Source: Actinomycetes bacterium
Lineage (GTDB): Bacteria; Actinomycetota; Thermoleophilia; Solirubrobacterales; JACPNS01
Reading direction: 5' to 3'
Assembly: GCA_023404495.1 (NCBI GenBank)
Contig: JAEYBE010000003.1
Location: forward strand, 78,922 to 142,921
DNA: 64,000 bases
Positions 52,114 to 60,757 of this stretch are shown here, one piece after another (position 1 is the first letter of the stretch; each line of letters starts with the position of its first letter). The notes beneath the pieces are model-generated. The model did not search any database. It was not told the DNA's origin and saw nothing but the letters and a program-made list of their open reading frames with translations. A program made the position numbers and the translations under genes.

Positions 52114-53386
52114 TTGGCTGCTTGTTCCCGGCCTTTTCGCGGGCCTGGTTGTAGCGCTCTGCCGCAGCCTGAAACTCTTCATACGTCTTGGTGAACGTGT
52201 GGGTACCGGGCTTGCAAGGGTTTGCGACGTAGTAGAGGTAACCGGAGCGGGCGGGCCTCGCTGCGGCTTCGATCGCGGCCAGACCCGGGCTGCCGATCGG
52301 TCCCGGCGGGAGCCCCTTGTTGATGCGCGTGTTGTAGGGCGTGTCCTTCTGGAGGGTGGCGTTGGTGAGCGGCTCGGTCCAGTTGCGCGTCTCGAAGCGC
52401 GAAGTTGCGTCGATTCCGAGCGGGATCCCTGCCTTCAGGCGGTTGTAGATCACTGCCGCTACGAGTTTGCGTTCGCGTGCGATCGAGACTTCGCGATCGA
52501 TCAGCGAGGCGATCGTGACCACATCGAAGACGGTGAGGTTCTTGGTGCGCGCGTACGACATGTTGACGCCGGCGATGTTCTTCTTGAACGCCGTCACCTG
52601 CTGCGGAACAAGCTTGTCGACATTGGCTCCGGCGGGGAGTTCGTAGGTCGCCGGGAACAGGAATCCCTCGAGACTGTCGGTGCCGGCCGGCGCTCCGTAG
52701 CGACGCAGGTTGATCAGGCGGCTCGACTCGCTTGCGGCCATGTAGTCGCCGGTCAGGCCGAGTCCCTCGGTCTGCTGCGCCGTCTCCCACCTTGATCGCC
52801 CTTCCGGGATTGACACGACGGTGGTGCCGGCGTTCGGACCGCTCGCCAACAGATCGATCGCTGCTGAGTAGCTCATCCCGGCCCCGAACACGTAGCGACC
52901 GGCCTTGAAGTCCTGCGACTTGCCTGACCAGTTGGCGCGCCAGCCGAACTTGCGGGCGCTGGCGACGACCTCCTTCGCGGCGAGCAGCTCACCGATCTGC
53001 GAGACGTCAGCGCCCTTGGGGATCGTGACCGGAACCTTCCCCTCGCCCTTGCCGTCGCCGGCGAACGGCTGGAAGACCGAGAGCAGGAACCACCCGAGCA
53101 CAACCAGCAACACGGCCGCGGCGCCGATCGCTGCGTTGCGCGCCATGTGGCCATGCGAGACAAGTTGCGGCGGCTCTGGCGGCGGCACATCGAATTCCGC
53201 CATCGGCTCAAAGTCATGCGTCTCCGCCCGTCCATCCCAAGCCGGCGGCATCGAAGGCCCCGCCTCCTCCAAAGATGCACCTTTGTCGTACGACAAAGGT
53301 GCATCTTTGTAGGACTCGCCGGTGCGGCGGGCTTGTCTTTCTTGGCGGGCGCGTTCGCGTTCTTCTGGGGTGCGGTCTGGGGTCAT
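52103..53386 (-). CDS. mltG: Endolytic murein transglycosylase MltG
   Basis: Membrane-bound lytic transglycosylase that cuts nascent glycan strands and sets their length. The 427-aa protein has a charged cytoplasmic N-terminus (1-80), one transmembrane helix (about 86-106), a LysM-like domain (about 115-165) and the YceG catalytic domain with the active-site Glu in ASLIDREVSIARER, TSRFETRNWTEPLTNATLQ and PYNTRINKGLPPGPIGSPG. Residues 26-39 (YKDAPLSYDKGASL) are encoded by a perfect 40-bp DNA palindrome. ATGA overlap with ruvX. Confidence 0.94.
   Translation of the reverse strand: MTPDRTPEERERARQERQARRTGESYKDAPLSYDKGASLEEAGPSMPPAWDGRAETHDFEPMAEFDVPPPEPPQLVSHGHMARNAAIGAAAVLLVVLGWFLLSVFQPFAGDGKGEGKVPVTIPKGADVSQIGELLAAKEVVASARKFGWRANWSGKSQDFKAGRYVFGAGMSYSAAIDLLASGPNAGTTVVSIPEGRSRWETAQQTEGLGLTGDYMAASESSRLINLRRYGAPAGTDSLEGFLFPATYELPAGANVDKLVPQQVTAFKKNIAGVNMSYARTKNLTVFDVVTIASLIDREVSIARERKLVAAVIYNRLKAGIPLGIDATSRFETRNWTEPLTNATLQKDTPYNTRINKGLPPGPIGSPGLAAIEAAARPARSGYLYYVANPCKPGTHTFTKTYEEFQAAAERYNQAREKAGNKQPSGC
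53270..53309. repeat. Perfect 40-bp palindrome within the mltG coding sequence
   Basis: The left half reads C then AAAGATGCACCTTTGTCGT (53270-53289) and the right half is its exact reverse complement (53290-53309). It lies in frame in the part of mltG that encodes the disordered cytoplasmic tail, adds about 13 codons and does not break the gene. As RNA it would form a 20-bp hairpin without a loop, so in practice with a few bases unpaired at the tip. Confidence 0.92.
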
Positions 53387-53793
53387 TGGCGATCGGAGGC
53401 TGTCTGGCCTTTGGCGAGGTACTCCTCGAGCAGGTGCGCGGCCGCCAGGGAATCTTCCGGCGAGGTCGCCCCTTCGGCGATACTCGCCTGCGCGAGCCGC
53501 GTCGTGAAACGCTCGTCATAGAGCACGATTTCAGAATCGATCTTGGCGGCGAGCCTACCGGCGAACGACCTCGCCGCGGCAGCTTGTGCGCCCTCCTCCC
53601 CGCTCTGCAGGCGCGGCAGACCGATCAACACGAGCTCTGCCGCGTGATCAGCGACCAGTGCGGCGATCGCCGAGAGCCCTTCCTTTGAATCGGGTCGCTC
53701 GATCACACTGAGCGGCGTCACAACCGTGCCCGTCGGGTCGCTTACTGCGCAGCCGCACCGCGCGCTGCCGTGGTCGAGCGCGAGCGCCCGCAT
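53383..53793 (-). CDS. ruvX: RuvX/YqgF family Holliday junction resolvase-like protein
   Basis: RNase H-fold nuclease of 136 aa: first catalytic Asp in ALALDHGSARCGCAVSD (D7), VLIGLPRLQSGEEG, the conserved Glu/Arg in YDERFTTRLAQ and a late Asp in SPEDSLAAAHLLEEYL. Homologues act on Holliday junctions or in 16S rRNA 5' maturation. Placed between alaS (9 bp) and mltG (ATGA overlap) as in nearly all actinobacteria. Confidence 0.93.
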   Translation of the reverse strand: MRALALDHGSARCGCAVSDPTGTVVTPLSVIERPDSKEGLSAIAALVADHAAELVLIGLPRLQSGEEGAQAAAARSFAGRLAAKIDSEIVLYDERFTTRLAQASIAEGATSPEDSLAAAHLLEEYLAKGQTASDRQ

Positions 53794-53802
53794 GCTCCAG
53801 GG

Positions 53803-56457
53803 TCAGTCCGCGGACGCGATCGCTTCGCGCACCGCGTCCAGCGCGTCGGGGAGCTTGGCCGGGTCCTTGCCGCCGGCCTGAGCGAGGTTGTCGCGCCCCC
53901 CGCCCCCACCGCCGACGATCTCGGCCGCGAGCTTGGCGAGTGCCCCGGCCTTCACACCGCGTTCGATCGCAGCCGGCTGGGCGCTGGCGACGACCTGCAC
54001 GCGTCCGCCGGCGGTGCAGCCGATCACCACGACCTCGGCGCTGAATTTGTCGCGCAGGCGGTCGACGATCGAGCGCAGGTCCTTCACGGCGTCTTCGCCC
54101 AAAGCATCGCCGTCGAGCGGAGCGACCAGCGCTCGCAGCCCGCCGATCTCGTCCACCTGCTCGCCCAGTGCGGCCAGCTGATCGTCGGTGATCCCGCTGC
54201 CGGCAGCCTTCGCCTTCTGGAGCTCCTTGAGCTTCGCCTCGCGATCGACAACGGCGCCGAGCGCCTGATCGGGCCGCGTGCGCAGGGCGCCGGCGATCGC
54301 CTTCAACTCGCGTTCGTGCTCGCGCAGCTGGGCTGCGGCGGCGGGACCGGCCAGCGCCTCGATGCGGCGAACGTTTGCCGCGCTTGAAGTCTCGACCGCG
54401 ATCGAGAAGACGCCGATCTCGCCGGTCGAAGCGACGTGGGTGCCACCGCAGAGTTCCCGCGAGACAGCCGATACGCCGTCGCCGACCTCGACCATCCGCA
54501 CCTGATCGCCGTACTTCTCTCCGAACAGCGCCATCGCCCCGAGCTTCTCGGCCTCGTCGCGCGTGGTCACGACGGCGTGGACGTTGTGGTTGTCGGCGAT
54601 CCAGCCGTTGACGCGGTCTTCGACTGCCGCGATGTCCTCAGGAGCGAGCGGCTGACCGTGCGTGAAGTCGAAGCGCAGCTTGTCCGGTCGCACGGCGGAG
54701 CCGGCCTGGCGCACGTGGGCACCGAGCCGCTCGCGCAGCGCAGCGTGGAGCAGGTGCGTGGCAGTGTGGTGAGTAGCGGTGGCAAAGCGCGTGTTCTTGT
54801 CGACGCGGGCGGTCACATGCTGACCAGGAGAAAACTCGCCGCTGAGCATCTCGACGGCCACGACCTGGTCATCGCCGACCCGAAATACATCGACAACCTT
54901 GGCTTCGGCCCCATCGCCGACCAAGGTGCCACTGTCGGAGATCTGCCCACCGCCTTCGGCGTAGAAGACGCTTTCGGCGAGCTTGACAAGCGTCTGACCC
55001 GAGTCGCCCGGCCGCGGTTCGGCCGAGATGATCGATGTGGCGTGCTCGAGATCGGCGTAACCGACGAACTCGCTGACGCGACCGGCATCGCGCGCGAACT
55101 CTTCGATCGCCTGGTGACCGGAGCCGTCGGCATCGGCCTTGAGCGTGCCCGAGCGCGCGCGGTCGCGCTGCTGCTCCATCAGTTCCTCGAAGCCGTCGTC
55201 ATCGACCGAGAGGCCCTCCTGCGCCAGAAGCTCCTTGGTCATGTCGTAAGGAAATCCGTACGTGTCGTGCAATTTGAAGGCATCGGCAGCGTCGATCCAG
55301 GAGGTCTGGTCGCGCTTGGCGCTCTCGATCAACTCGCGCAGCAGCTCCGTGCCCTGCGCGAGCGTGCGGCCGAAGCCTTCTTCCTCAGCGCGCGCCCACT
55401 GGAAGATCGCGTCGCGCTGCGTGTGCAGTTCGGGGTAGGCACCGCCCATCACGTCGATCACGCGCTCGGCGAACGGCACGAGCGAACTCTCCAAGCCGAT
55501 CGAGCGACCCTGCTGGATCGCGCGGCGCATGATTCGGCGCAGCACGTAGCCGCGGTCCTCGTTTGAGGGCACGACGCCGTCGGCGATCAAGAACGCCATC
55601 GAGCGCGAGTGGTTTGCCAGCACGCGCAGCGCGCGGGTCGAGGACGGATCCTCCAAATACTTCACGCCTGAGAGCTCCTGCCCGAGCTCGATCAGCGGCC
55701 AAAAGTTGTCTGTCTCATAGACCGACGGCTTGTCCTGGAGGATCGCCGCCATGCGCTCAAGACCCATGCCGGTGTCGATGTTCTTGCTCGGAAGCTCAGA
55801 GAGCGAGTTGCCTTCGCCCAGCTCGTACTGCATGAAGACGAGATTCCAGAATTCGAGGAAGCGCTCCGAGTCGTCGCCCGGCAGGTCGCCCTCGGCGCCA
55901 AAGTCGAGCCCGCGGTCGAGATAGAGCTCGCTGCAGGGCCCGCACGGGCCGGTTGGACCCGCCTGCCAGAAGTTGTCCTTGCGCCCGAGGCGCACGATCT
56001 GCGAGTCCGGCACGCCCTGCTCTTGCCAGAACCCGATCGCCTCCTCGTCGGGCCCAAGGCCCAGCTCATCGTCGCCGCCGAAGACGGTCATCCAGACCTT
56101 CTCCTTGGGGAATCCGTAGCCCTCTGTGGCGAGCCGGTAGCCGAAGCTGATCGCCTCGCGCTTGAAGTAGTCGCCGAAGCTGAAATTGCCGAGCATCTCG
56201 AACATCGTCAGGTGGCGCGCCGTCTTGCCGACTTCGTCCATGTCGGTCGTGCGGAAACACTTCTGGCAGCTCGTGAGCCGAGTCTTCGGCGGTGTCTCCT
56301 GTCCGCGAAAGTACGGCTTGAACGGCTGCATTCCGGCCGTGGTCAGCAGGACAGTGGCGTCGTACTCCGCCGGCACCAGCGACGCAGAGGGCATCCGCAG
56401 ATGCCCTTCCTGCTCAAAGAACGACAGGTATGTCTCGCGGATCTCGTTCGAGTTCAT
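53803..56457 (-). CDS. alaS: Alanyl-tRNA synthetase
   Basis: Class II synthetase of 884 aa: catalytic domain (MNSNEIRETYLSFFEQEGH ... RLTSCQKCFRTTDMDEVGKTARHLTMFEMLGNFSFGDYFK), tRNA-recognition helices (about 250-460), editing domain with HHTATHLLHAALRE and the zinc CGGTH, and a C-terminal oligomerisation C-Ala domain with GGGGGGRDNLAQAGGKD near the end. The ATG at 56457 is the conventional start and lies 44 bp inside the 3' end of the IscU-MnmA gene. Confidence 0.97.
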   Translation of the reverse strand: MNSNEIRETYLSFFEQEGHLRMPSASLVPAEYDATVLLTTAGMQPFKPYFRGQETPPKTRLTSCQKCFRTTDMDEVGKTARHLTMFEMLGNFSFGDYFKREAISFGYRLATEGYGFPKEKVWMTVFGGDDELGLGPDEEAIGFWQEQGVPDSQIVRLGRKDNFWQAGPTGPCGPCSELYLDRGLDFGAEGDLPGDDSERFLEFWNLVFMQYELGEGNSLSELPSKNIDTGMGLERMAAILQDKPSVYETDNFWPLIELGQELSGVKYLEDPSSTRALRVLANHSRSMAFLIADGVVPSNEDRGYVLRRIMRRAIQQGRSIGLESSLVPFAERVIDVMGGAYPELHTQRDAIFQWARAEEEGFGRTLAQGTELLRELIESAKRDQTSWIDAADAFKLHDTYGFPYDMTKELLAQEGLSVDDDGFEELMEQQRDRARSGTLKADADGSGHQAIEEFARDAGRVSEFVGYADLEHATSIISAEPRPGDSGQTLVKLAESVFYAEGGGQISDSGTLVGDGAEAKVVDVFRVGDDQVVAVEMLSGEFSPGQHVTARVDKNTRFATATHHTATHLLHAALRERLGAHVRQAGSAVRPDKLRFDFTHGQPLAPEDIAAVEDRVNGWIADNHNVHAVVTTRDEAEKLGAMALFGEKYGDQVRMVEVGDGVSAVSRELCGGTHVASTGEIGVFSIAVETSSAANVRRIEALAGPAAAAQLREHERELKAIAGALRTRPDQALGAVVDREAKLKELQKAKAAGSGITDDQLAALGEQVDEIGGLRALVAPLDGDALGEDAVKDLRSIVDRLRDKFSAEVVVIGCTAGGRVQVVASAQPAAIERGVKAGALAKLAAEIVGGGGGGRDNLAQAGGKDPAKLPDALDAVREAIASAD

Positions 56458-57955
56458 CGGCCGGTATTCTGGCACCCCGCTCGAGCGGAACGCGGGCGAT
56501 CGTCGCCCAGCCGACCACCGCATCGCCACGCATCAGGCAGGCGATCTGCCCCGGGGCCGCGCCGGCCACGTCTTCGGTGAGTTGCAAGTTCAGCGCCCGG
56601 TGGCGCCCGGCGGCGACCGATTCTGTGACCGCGCAGCCGACTGGGGCATTGCGATAGCGCAGTTTCACGCGATCGACCGCATCCGAATCGCGCAGCAGGC
56701 GCACGCCGACGAGCCGCACTCTGTCCGTCGCGAGCTCGCCGGACGTGCCGACCACCACGGCGTTTTCCGCCGGGTCGACATCGAGCACATAGAGCGGCTC
56801 GGGCGCCGCGATGCCAAGCCCGCGGCGCTGGCCGACGGTGAAGCGGTGCGAGCCGCGGTGAGTCCCGAGCTGCTTGCCGTCGAGGTCGATGATCGGCCCC
56901 GGCTGCTCACCGCGCCCGGAGTGACGCGCGAGGAAGTCGTCTCGGCCGATCCCTGCCAGAAAGCAGAGGTCCTGGCTCTCAGGCTTCTCAGCGACGGGCA
57001 TCCCGTGTGCGCGCGCGATCTCGCGCACCTGCGACTTGGTCAACTCGCCCAGCGGAAACTCGAGACGGTCGAGCAGCGCTGGGTCGAGCGCCGCCAGCAT
57101 GTAGGTCTGATCCTTGTTGTGATCGACCGCAGCCGCGAGCAACGGCCCGTCGGCGTCGCGCTCAAAGCGCGCGTAGTGGCCGGTCGCCAGCGCCCGGGCT
57201 CCGAGGCGTGCGCGCATCTCGTCGAGCGCGTCGAAACGCACGTGGCCGTTGCAGCCGACGCACGGGTTGGGAGTCAGCCCTTCTCCAAAGGCCGCGAGGT
57301 ACGGGTCGACGACTCCCTTCCGAAAAGCGTCACGCAGATCGACGGTGAAATGCGCGATACCAAGACCGTGGGCGAGGCGCCGCGCCTGGGTGACGGCCTG
57401 CGGCGAGCAGCAACTCGCGGTGCCGTCGGTCGCCGGATCGTCCCAGAGCTGGAGTGTCACGGCCGCCGGCTGATCGCCGGCGTCAAGAACCAGTTGAGCC
57501 GCTACCGCGCTGTCGACCCCACCGCTGAGCGCGATCAGGACACGGTCCTGCGAATACTCGAGCAGCGGCGGCCCGTCCTCTGCCAGAAGCTGTCCGAGTG
57601 CTCGGTGCAATGCCTCCTCGGCCAGCACCGCTGCGTGCACACGCTCGACCGAAAGGCCATCGAGCTGCGTCGTTATCTGATCGCGCGAGACCCCGGCTGC
57701 GTCGATGACTCCCGCCCCCTTCACCAGCTCAACCACCGCGCTCGCACACGCCGTGAGCGCAGCGCAGCCCTCGGCCGTGAAGCCGGCATCGGCGATCTTG
57801 CCATCGCGGACGATCAGACCGAAAGTGAGGAAGTCGCCGCAGGCAGAACCGCCCGCCGCGCCAATCATCGCGCCGTCTGGGATCGCCCCGGCGCCGCGCG
57901 GCGCGGAAACGTGGTCTTCAAATGCTGAGATCTCGTCGAACATTGCCCTCGGCAT
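56414..57955 (-). CDS. mnmA: IscU-like scaffold fused to tRNA-specific 2-thiouridylase MnmA
   Basis: A 513-aa fusion. Residues 1-125 are an IscU/NifU-N Fe-S scaffold: GGSACGD with C39, FTAEGCAALTACAS with C64, and VHAAVLAEEA where normal IscU has HCSxLAEEA, so the third ligand Cys is Ala108. Residues about 135-513 are MnmA, which thiolates U34 of Lys/Glu/Gln tRNAs: PP-loop SGGVDS (144-149), TPNPCVGCNGHVRFD (C232, C235), ATGHYAR, and QDLCFLAG (C331). MnmA enzymes with these cysteines have been reported to carry a [4Fe-4S] cluster, which would explain the fusion. The start is the ATG at 57955; an ATG at 57943 is possible. Confidence 0.92.
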   Translation of the reverse strand: MPRAMFDEISAFEDHVSAPRGAGAIPDGAMIGAAGGSACGDFLTFGLIVRDGKIADAGFTAEGCAALTACASAVVELVKGAGVIDAAGVSRDQITTQLDGLSVERVHAAVLAEEALHRALGQLLAEDGPPLLEYSQDRVLIALSGGVDSAVAAQLVLDAGDQPAAVTLQLWDDPATDGTASCCSPQAVTQARRLAHGLGIAHFTVDLRDAFRKGVVDPYLAAFGEGLTPNPCVGCNGHVRFDALDEMRARLGARALATGHYARFERDADGPLLAAAVDHNKDQTYMLAALDPALLDRLEFPLGELTKSQVREIARAHGMPVAEKPESQDLCFLAGIGRDDFLARHSGRGEQPGPIIDLDGKQLGTHRGSHRFTVGQRRGLGIAAPEPLYVLDVDPAENAVVVGTSGELATDRVRLVGVRLLRDSDAVDRVKLRYRNAPVGCAVTESVAAGRHRALNLQLTEDVAGAAPGQIACLMRGDAVVGWATIARVPLERGARIPADELERDPRDIPVVL

Positions 57956-57993
57956 CCGAGGGTATTGCCAAGTGGGCGCCCAAGCGCCGAAAT

Positions 57994-58584
57994 TCAGCCC
58001 TGCTTGAGAAGTTGCGTGAGCCGCGAGTTGAGCGCGGTCTCGTCGATGTAGCCCTGCCACGCGTCAGCCGCACGGCCGTAGAGCATCACGATGCCGGGGG
58101 TCTGCGTGATCTCGGCGACCTTCGCGATTCCCTGGTAGCGCGACTTGTTGGCGATCTTCTCCTTGACGACGTAGAGCTTGGATCCGCGCGCGTTCTTCAG
58201 CTCGTTGACGGCCTGATTGACGTGCTGGTCGGTCTGGCCGTTCGGATTCCAGAAGAAGATCAGCACAGCCTTGTCGTCCTGGAGCGCCTCGTAGACGTCC
58301 AGCGGCATGCCCTTCTCCTTGGCCGCTTGGACGAGTTTGGCGCGCGCCTCCTTGCGCTTTTGCGCCTTCTTCTCCTCCGCGCTCATCGTCTCGCCGGTGG
58401 CGCCGGTTGCGCCCGCGGCAGCGGTCGAACCGCCCGTTGCGCCGGTGGCGGCAGTTGCTGCTGCCACCGGCGGCGGGGGTGCGACTTCCTCCCCAGACTG
58501 AGACTTGAAATACAGAAAACCGCCGACAACAATCGCGCCGATGAGGGCGATCAGGACGGGTCGTGATACCTGGATGTCGCGCAT
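57994..58584 (-). CDS. Membrane-anchored thioredoxin-fold protein lacking CxxC
   Basis: A 196-aa protein with an N-terminal membrane helix (about 9-26), an Ala/Thr/Gly-rich linker (about 35-68), a charged helix (about 69-95) and a thioredoxin-like domain (about 98-196: AVLIFFWNPNGQTDQHVNQAVNEL, ITQTPGIVMLYGRAADAWQGYID). Where a WCxxC site would sit the sequence is WNPNGQ, with no cysteine in the whole protein, so it cannot do dithiol chemistry. The cis-Pro (TPGIV) is kept. A binding or chaperone-like role is inferred. It lies 38 bp before mnmA. Confidence 0.72.
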   Translation of the reverse strand: MRDIQVSRPVLIALIGAIVVGGFLYFKSQSGEEVAPPPPVAAATAATGATGGSTAAAGATGATGETMSAEEKKAQKRKEARAKLVQAAKEKGMPLDVYEALQDDKAVLIFFWNPNGQTDQHVNQAVNELKNARGSKLYVVKEKIANKSRYQGIAKVAEITQTPGIVMLYGRAADAWQGYIDETALNSRLTQLLKQG

Positions 58585-58668
58585 GAGCTGCTGAGTTTGC
58601 TTTCAGACGAAGGCGGAGTCTTCAGAGCCGGATCGACAGAAACCCGCTGGGCCTTTAGGGACTGCAGG

Positions 58669-58944
58669 TCAGTCTTCTGGGAATTCGACCAGGTCGCGCG
58701 CGGCGAACTGATCCTCCTCGGGGTGCGTACGCAAAGCGATGTCCCCGGCCCCAAAGTCGTCGAGCGGCCAATCGCTGGTGATCTCGGCCGCAAAGCCCGC
58801 TTCGCGCAGCTGCTGACAAAACGCCTTCGCCGTCTCGATCTCCTCGAAATCGGCGACGATCGGCCAGTCGTCGTAGGCGGCGTCGCCGACCCGCAGTTCG
58901 ATCTTTGAGCTGCTGGGGAACTTGCGGCGGCCGAAGAGCCCCAT
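58669..58944 (-). CDS. Conserved small protein of unknown function
   Basis: A 91-aa soluble, acidic protein (MGLFGRRKFP then a beta-alpha-beta pattern: WPIVADFEEIETAKAFCQQLREAGFAAEITSDWP). The alternation of strands and one amphipathic helix resembles the small ferredoxin-like folds of DUF2007-type putative signal-transducing proteins, but I cannot confirm a family. It starts 4 bp after the aspS stop and is surely co-transcribed. Confidence 0.6.
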   Translation of the reverse strand: MGLFGRRKFPSSSKIELRVGDAAYDDWPIVADFEEIETAKAFCQQLREAGFAAEITSDWPLDDFGAGDIALRTHPEEDQFAARDLVEFPED

Positions 58945-58948
58945 CGGG

Positions 58949-60757
58949 CTAACCGGCTTCGATTTCGGACTTTGGCGCCGTGGAGACGACGTGCAGATCG
59001 CGGATCTGCTGGTCGTCGACGCCTGCCGGCGCGCCGGTCAGAGGGTCCGCGCCGGTCGCGCTCTTGGGGAAAGCGATCGCGTCGCGGATCGACTCGGCGC
59101 CGGCGAGCAGAGCTACCAGGCGATCGAGGCCGAGCGCGAGCCCGCCGTGCGGCGGGGCGCCGTATTTCAAGGCTTCAAGCAGAAAACCAAATCGCGATTC
59201 GGCCTCTTCGCGGTCGATGCCGATCACCTCGAGGATCTTCTCCTGTACCTCGACCGTGTTGATACGGATCGATCCGCCGCCGATCTCCCAGCCGTCCATC
59301 ACGACGTCATAGGCGCGCGAGCCGAGGTTCGCGGGGTCGGAGAGGTCGCCGTCGGGCGCGGTGAACGGGTGGTGAAGCGGATCCCAGCGCTGCTCGTCCT
59401 CGTTGTACTCGAGCATCGGGAACATGACGATCCAGATCAGTTTGTGCTGGCCGAACGGGATCAACCCGAAGTCATGGGCCAGGCGCTCGCGCAGCGCGCC
59501 AAGGGCGGCCGCGGCCGTCATCTTCTTCGCGTCGGCGACCGCGAGCAGTAAGTCGCCGGCCTTCGCTCCCAACGCGTCGGTTGCGGCGGCGATCTCCTCC
59601 GGACTGAGGAACTTCGCGATCGGCGAGCGCCAGCCGCCGTCCTCTTCGACGAAGGCCCAAACGAGCCCGCCGGCGCCGTGGTTCTTCACGAAGTCGGTCA
59701 GAACATCGAGATCTGCGCGTGAGAGCTCGCGCTGCCCGGCGTTGATCGCTCGCACCGTGCCGCCGGCTTCGAGCACCGAGGCGAACACCTTGAATTCGCT
59801 GGCGGCGAAGACTTCGTCGAGATTCTTGATCTCAAGGTCGTACCGCAGGTCAGGCGCGTCGGTGCCAAAGCGGCCGATCGCCTCGTCGTAACACATGCGC
59901 GGGAACGGCGTCTCAACCGCAATGCCCGCGTCCGCAAGGACGGCCTTGAGCACCTCTTCGGTGATCGCCATGACGTCTTCTTCCTCGACGAACGACATCT
60001 CGAGGTCGAGCTGGGTGAACTCGGGCTGACGGTCGGCGCGCAGGTCCTCATCGCGAAAACAGCGGGCGATCTGGAAGTAGCGCTCGAGGCCGCCCATCAT
60101 CAGCAGTTGCTTGTAGAGCTGCGGCGACTGCGGCAGCGCGTACCAGGAGCCAGGCTTGACGCGGCTAGGCACCAGGTAGTCACGCGCTCCCTCGGGCGTG
60201 GGCCGGGTGAGGTTCGGCGTTTCGATCTCCAGAAAATCGTGCTCGTCGAGCACGCGGCGCATCGTCTGCATCACGCGGTGGCGCAGCTTGAGATTGGGGG
60301 TGATCGTGCCGCGACGCAGGTCGAGGTAGCGGTGGCGCAAGCGCAGCAACTCGTCCACGTGACCGTCCTCGTCGACCGGGAACGGCGGGGTTTCCGAGCG
60401 GGCGAGCACGTCGATCTCAGTCGCCTGAAGTTCCAGGTGACCGGTCGGAAGCGCGGGATTCACGACCGAGTCGTCGCGCTTTACGAGCTTGCCGCGTACG
60501 GAAATCACATCCTCCGAGCGCAGCGTCCCGGCAACTTCATGCGCGGCGGCAGCGTGCTCCGGGTGGAAAACGATCTGCAAGATCCCGGATCGGTCGCGCA
60601 GATCGATGAAGACAAGTCCGCCGTGGTCGCGGCGGCGATGCGCCCAGCCGGCGACCGTGATCTCCTTGCCGATCGGCTGCTCGATAGCGCCGGTCGCCCA
60701 GCTGTCGCGGTAGCTGTTCTTGGGCGGGATGCCCAGGGCGTCATGGCGGTCGTTCAC
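58949..60757 (-). CDS. aspS: Aspartyl-tRNA synthetase (probably non-discriminating)
   Basis: Bacterial-type class IIb synthetase of 602 aa: OB-fold anticodon domain (about 30-125), catalytic motif 2 RYFQIARCFRDEDLRADRQPEFTQLDLEMSF, the GAD insertion (about 285-420) and motif 3 LALGLDRLVALLAG. The anticodon-binding loop reads GWAHRRRDHGG with His45; in characterised bacterial enzymes His here goes with charging of both tRNA-Asp and tRNA-Asn, which would need GatCAB elsewhere in the genome. GTGA overlap with hisS. Confidence 0.96.
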   Translation of the reverse strand: MNDRHDALGIPPKNSYRDSWATGAIEQPIGKEITVAGWAHRRRDHGGLVFIDLRDRSGILQIVFHPEHAAAAHEVAGTLRSEDVISVRGKLVKRDDSVVNPALPTGHLELQATEIDVLARSETPPFPVDEDGHVDELLRLRHRYLDLRRGTITPNLKLRHRVMQTMRRVLDEHDFLEIETPNLTRPTPEGARDYLVPSRVKPGSWYALPQSPQLYKQLLMMGGLERYFQIARCFRDEDLRADRQPEFTQLDLEMSFVEEEDVMAITEEVLKAVLADAGIAVETPFPRMCYDEAIGRFGTDAPDLRYDLEIKNLDEVFAASEFKVFASVLEAGGTVRAINAGQRELSRADLDVLTDFVKNHGAGGLVWAFVEEDGGWRSPIAKFLSPEEIAAATDALGAKAGDLLLAVADAKKMTAAAALGALRERLAHDFGLIPFGQHKLIWIVMFPMLEYNEDEQRWDPLHHPFTAPDGDLSDPANLGSRAYDVVMDGWEIGGGSIRINTVEVQEKILEVIGIDREEAESRFGFLLEALKYGAPPHGGLALGLDRLVALLAGAESIRDAIAFPKSATGADPLTGAPAGVDDQQIRDLHVVSTAPKSEIEAG

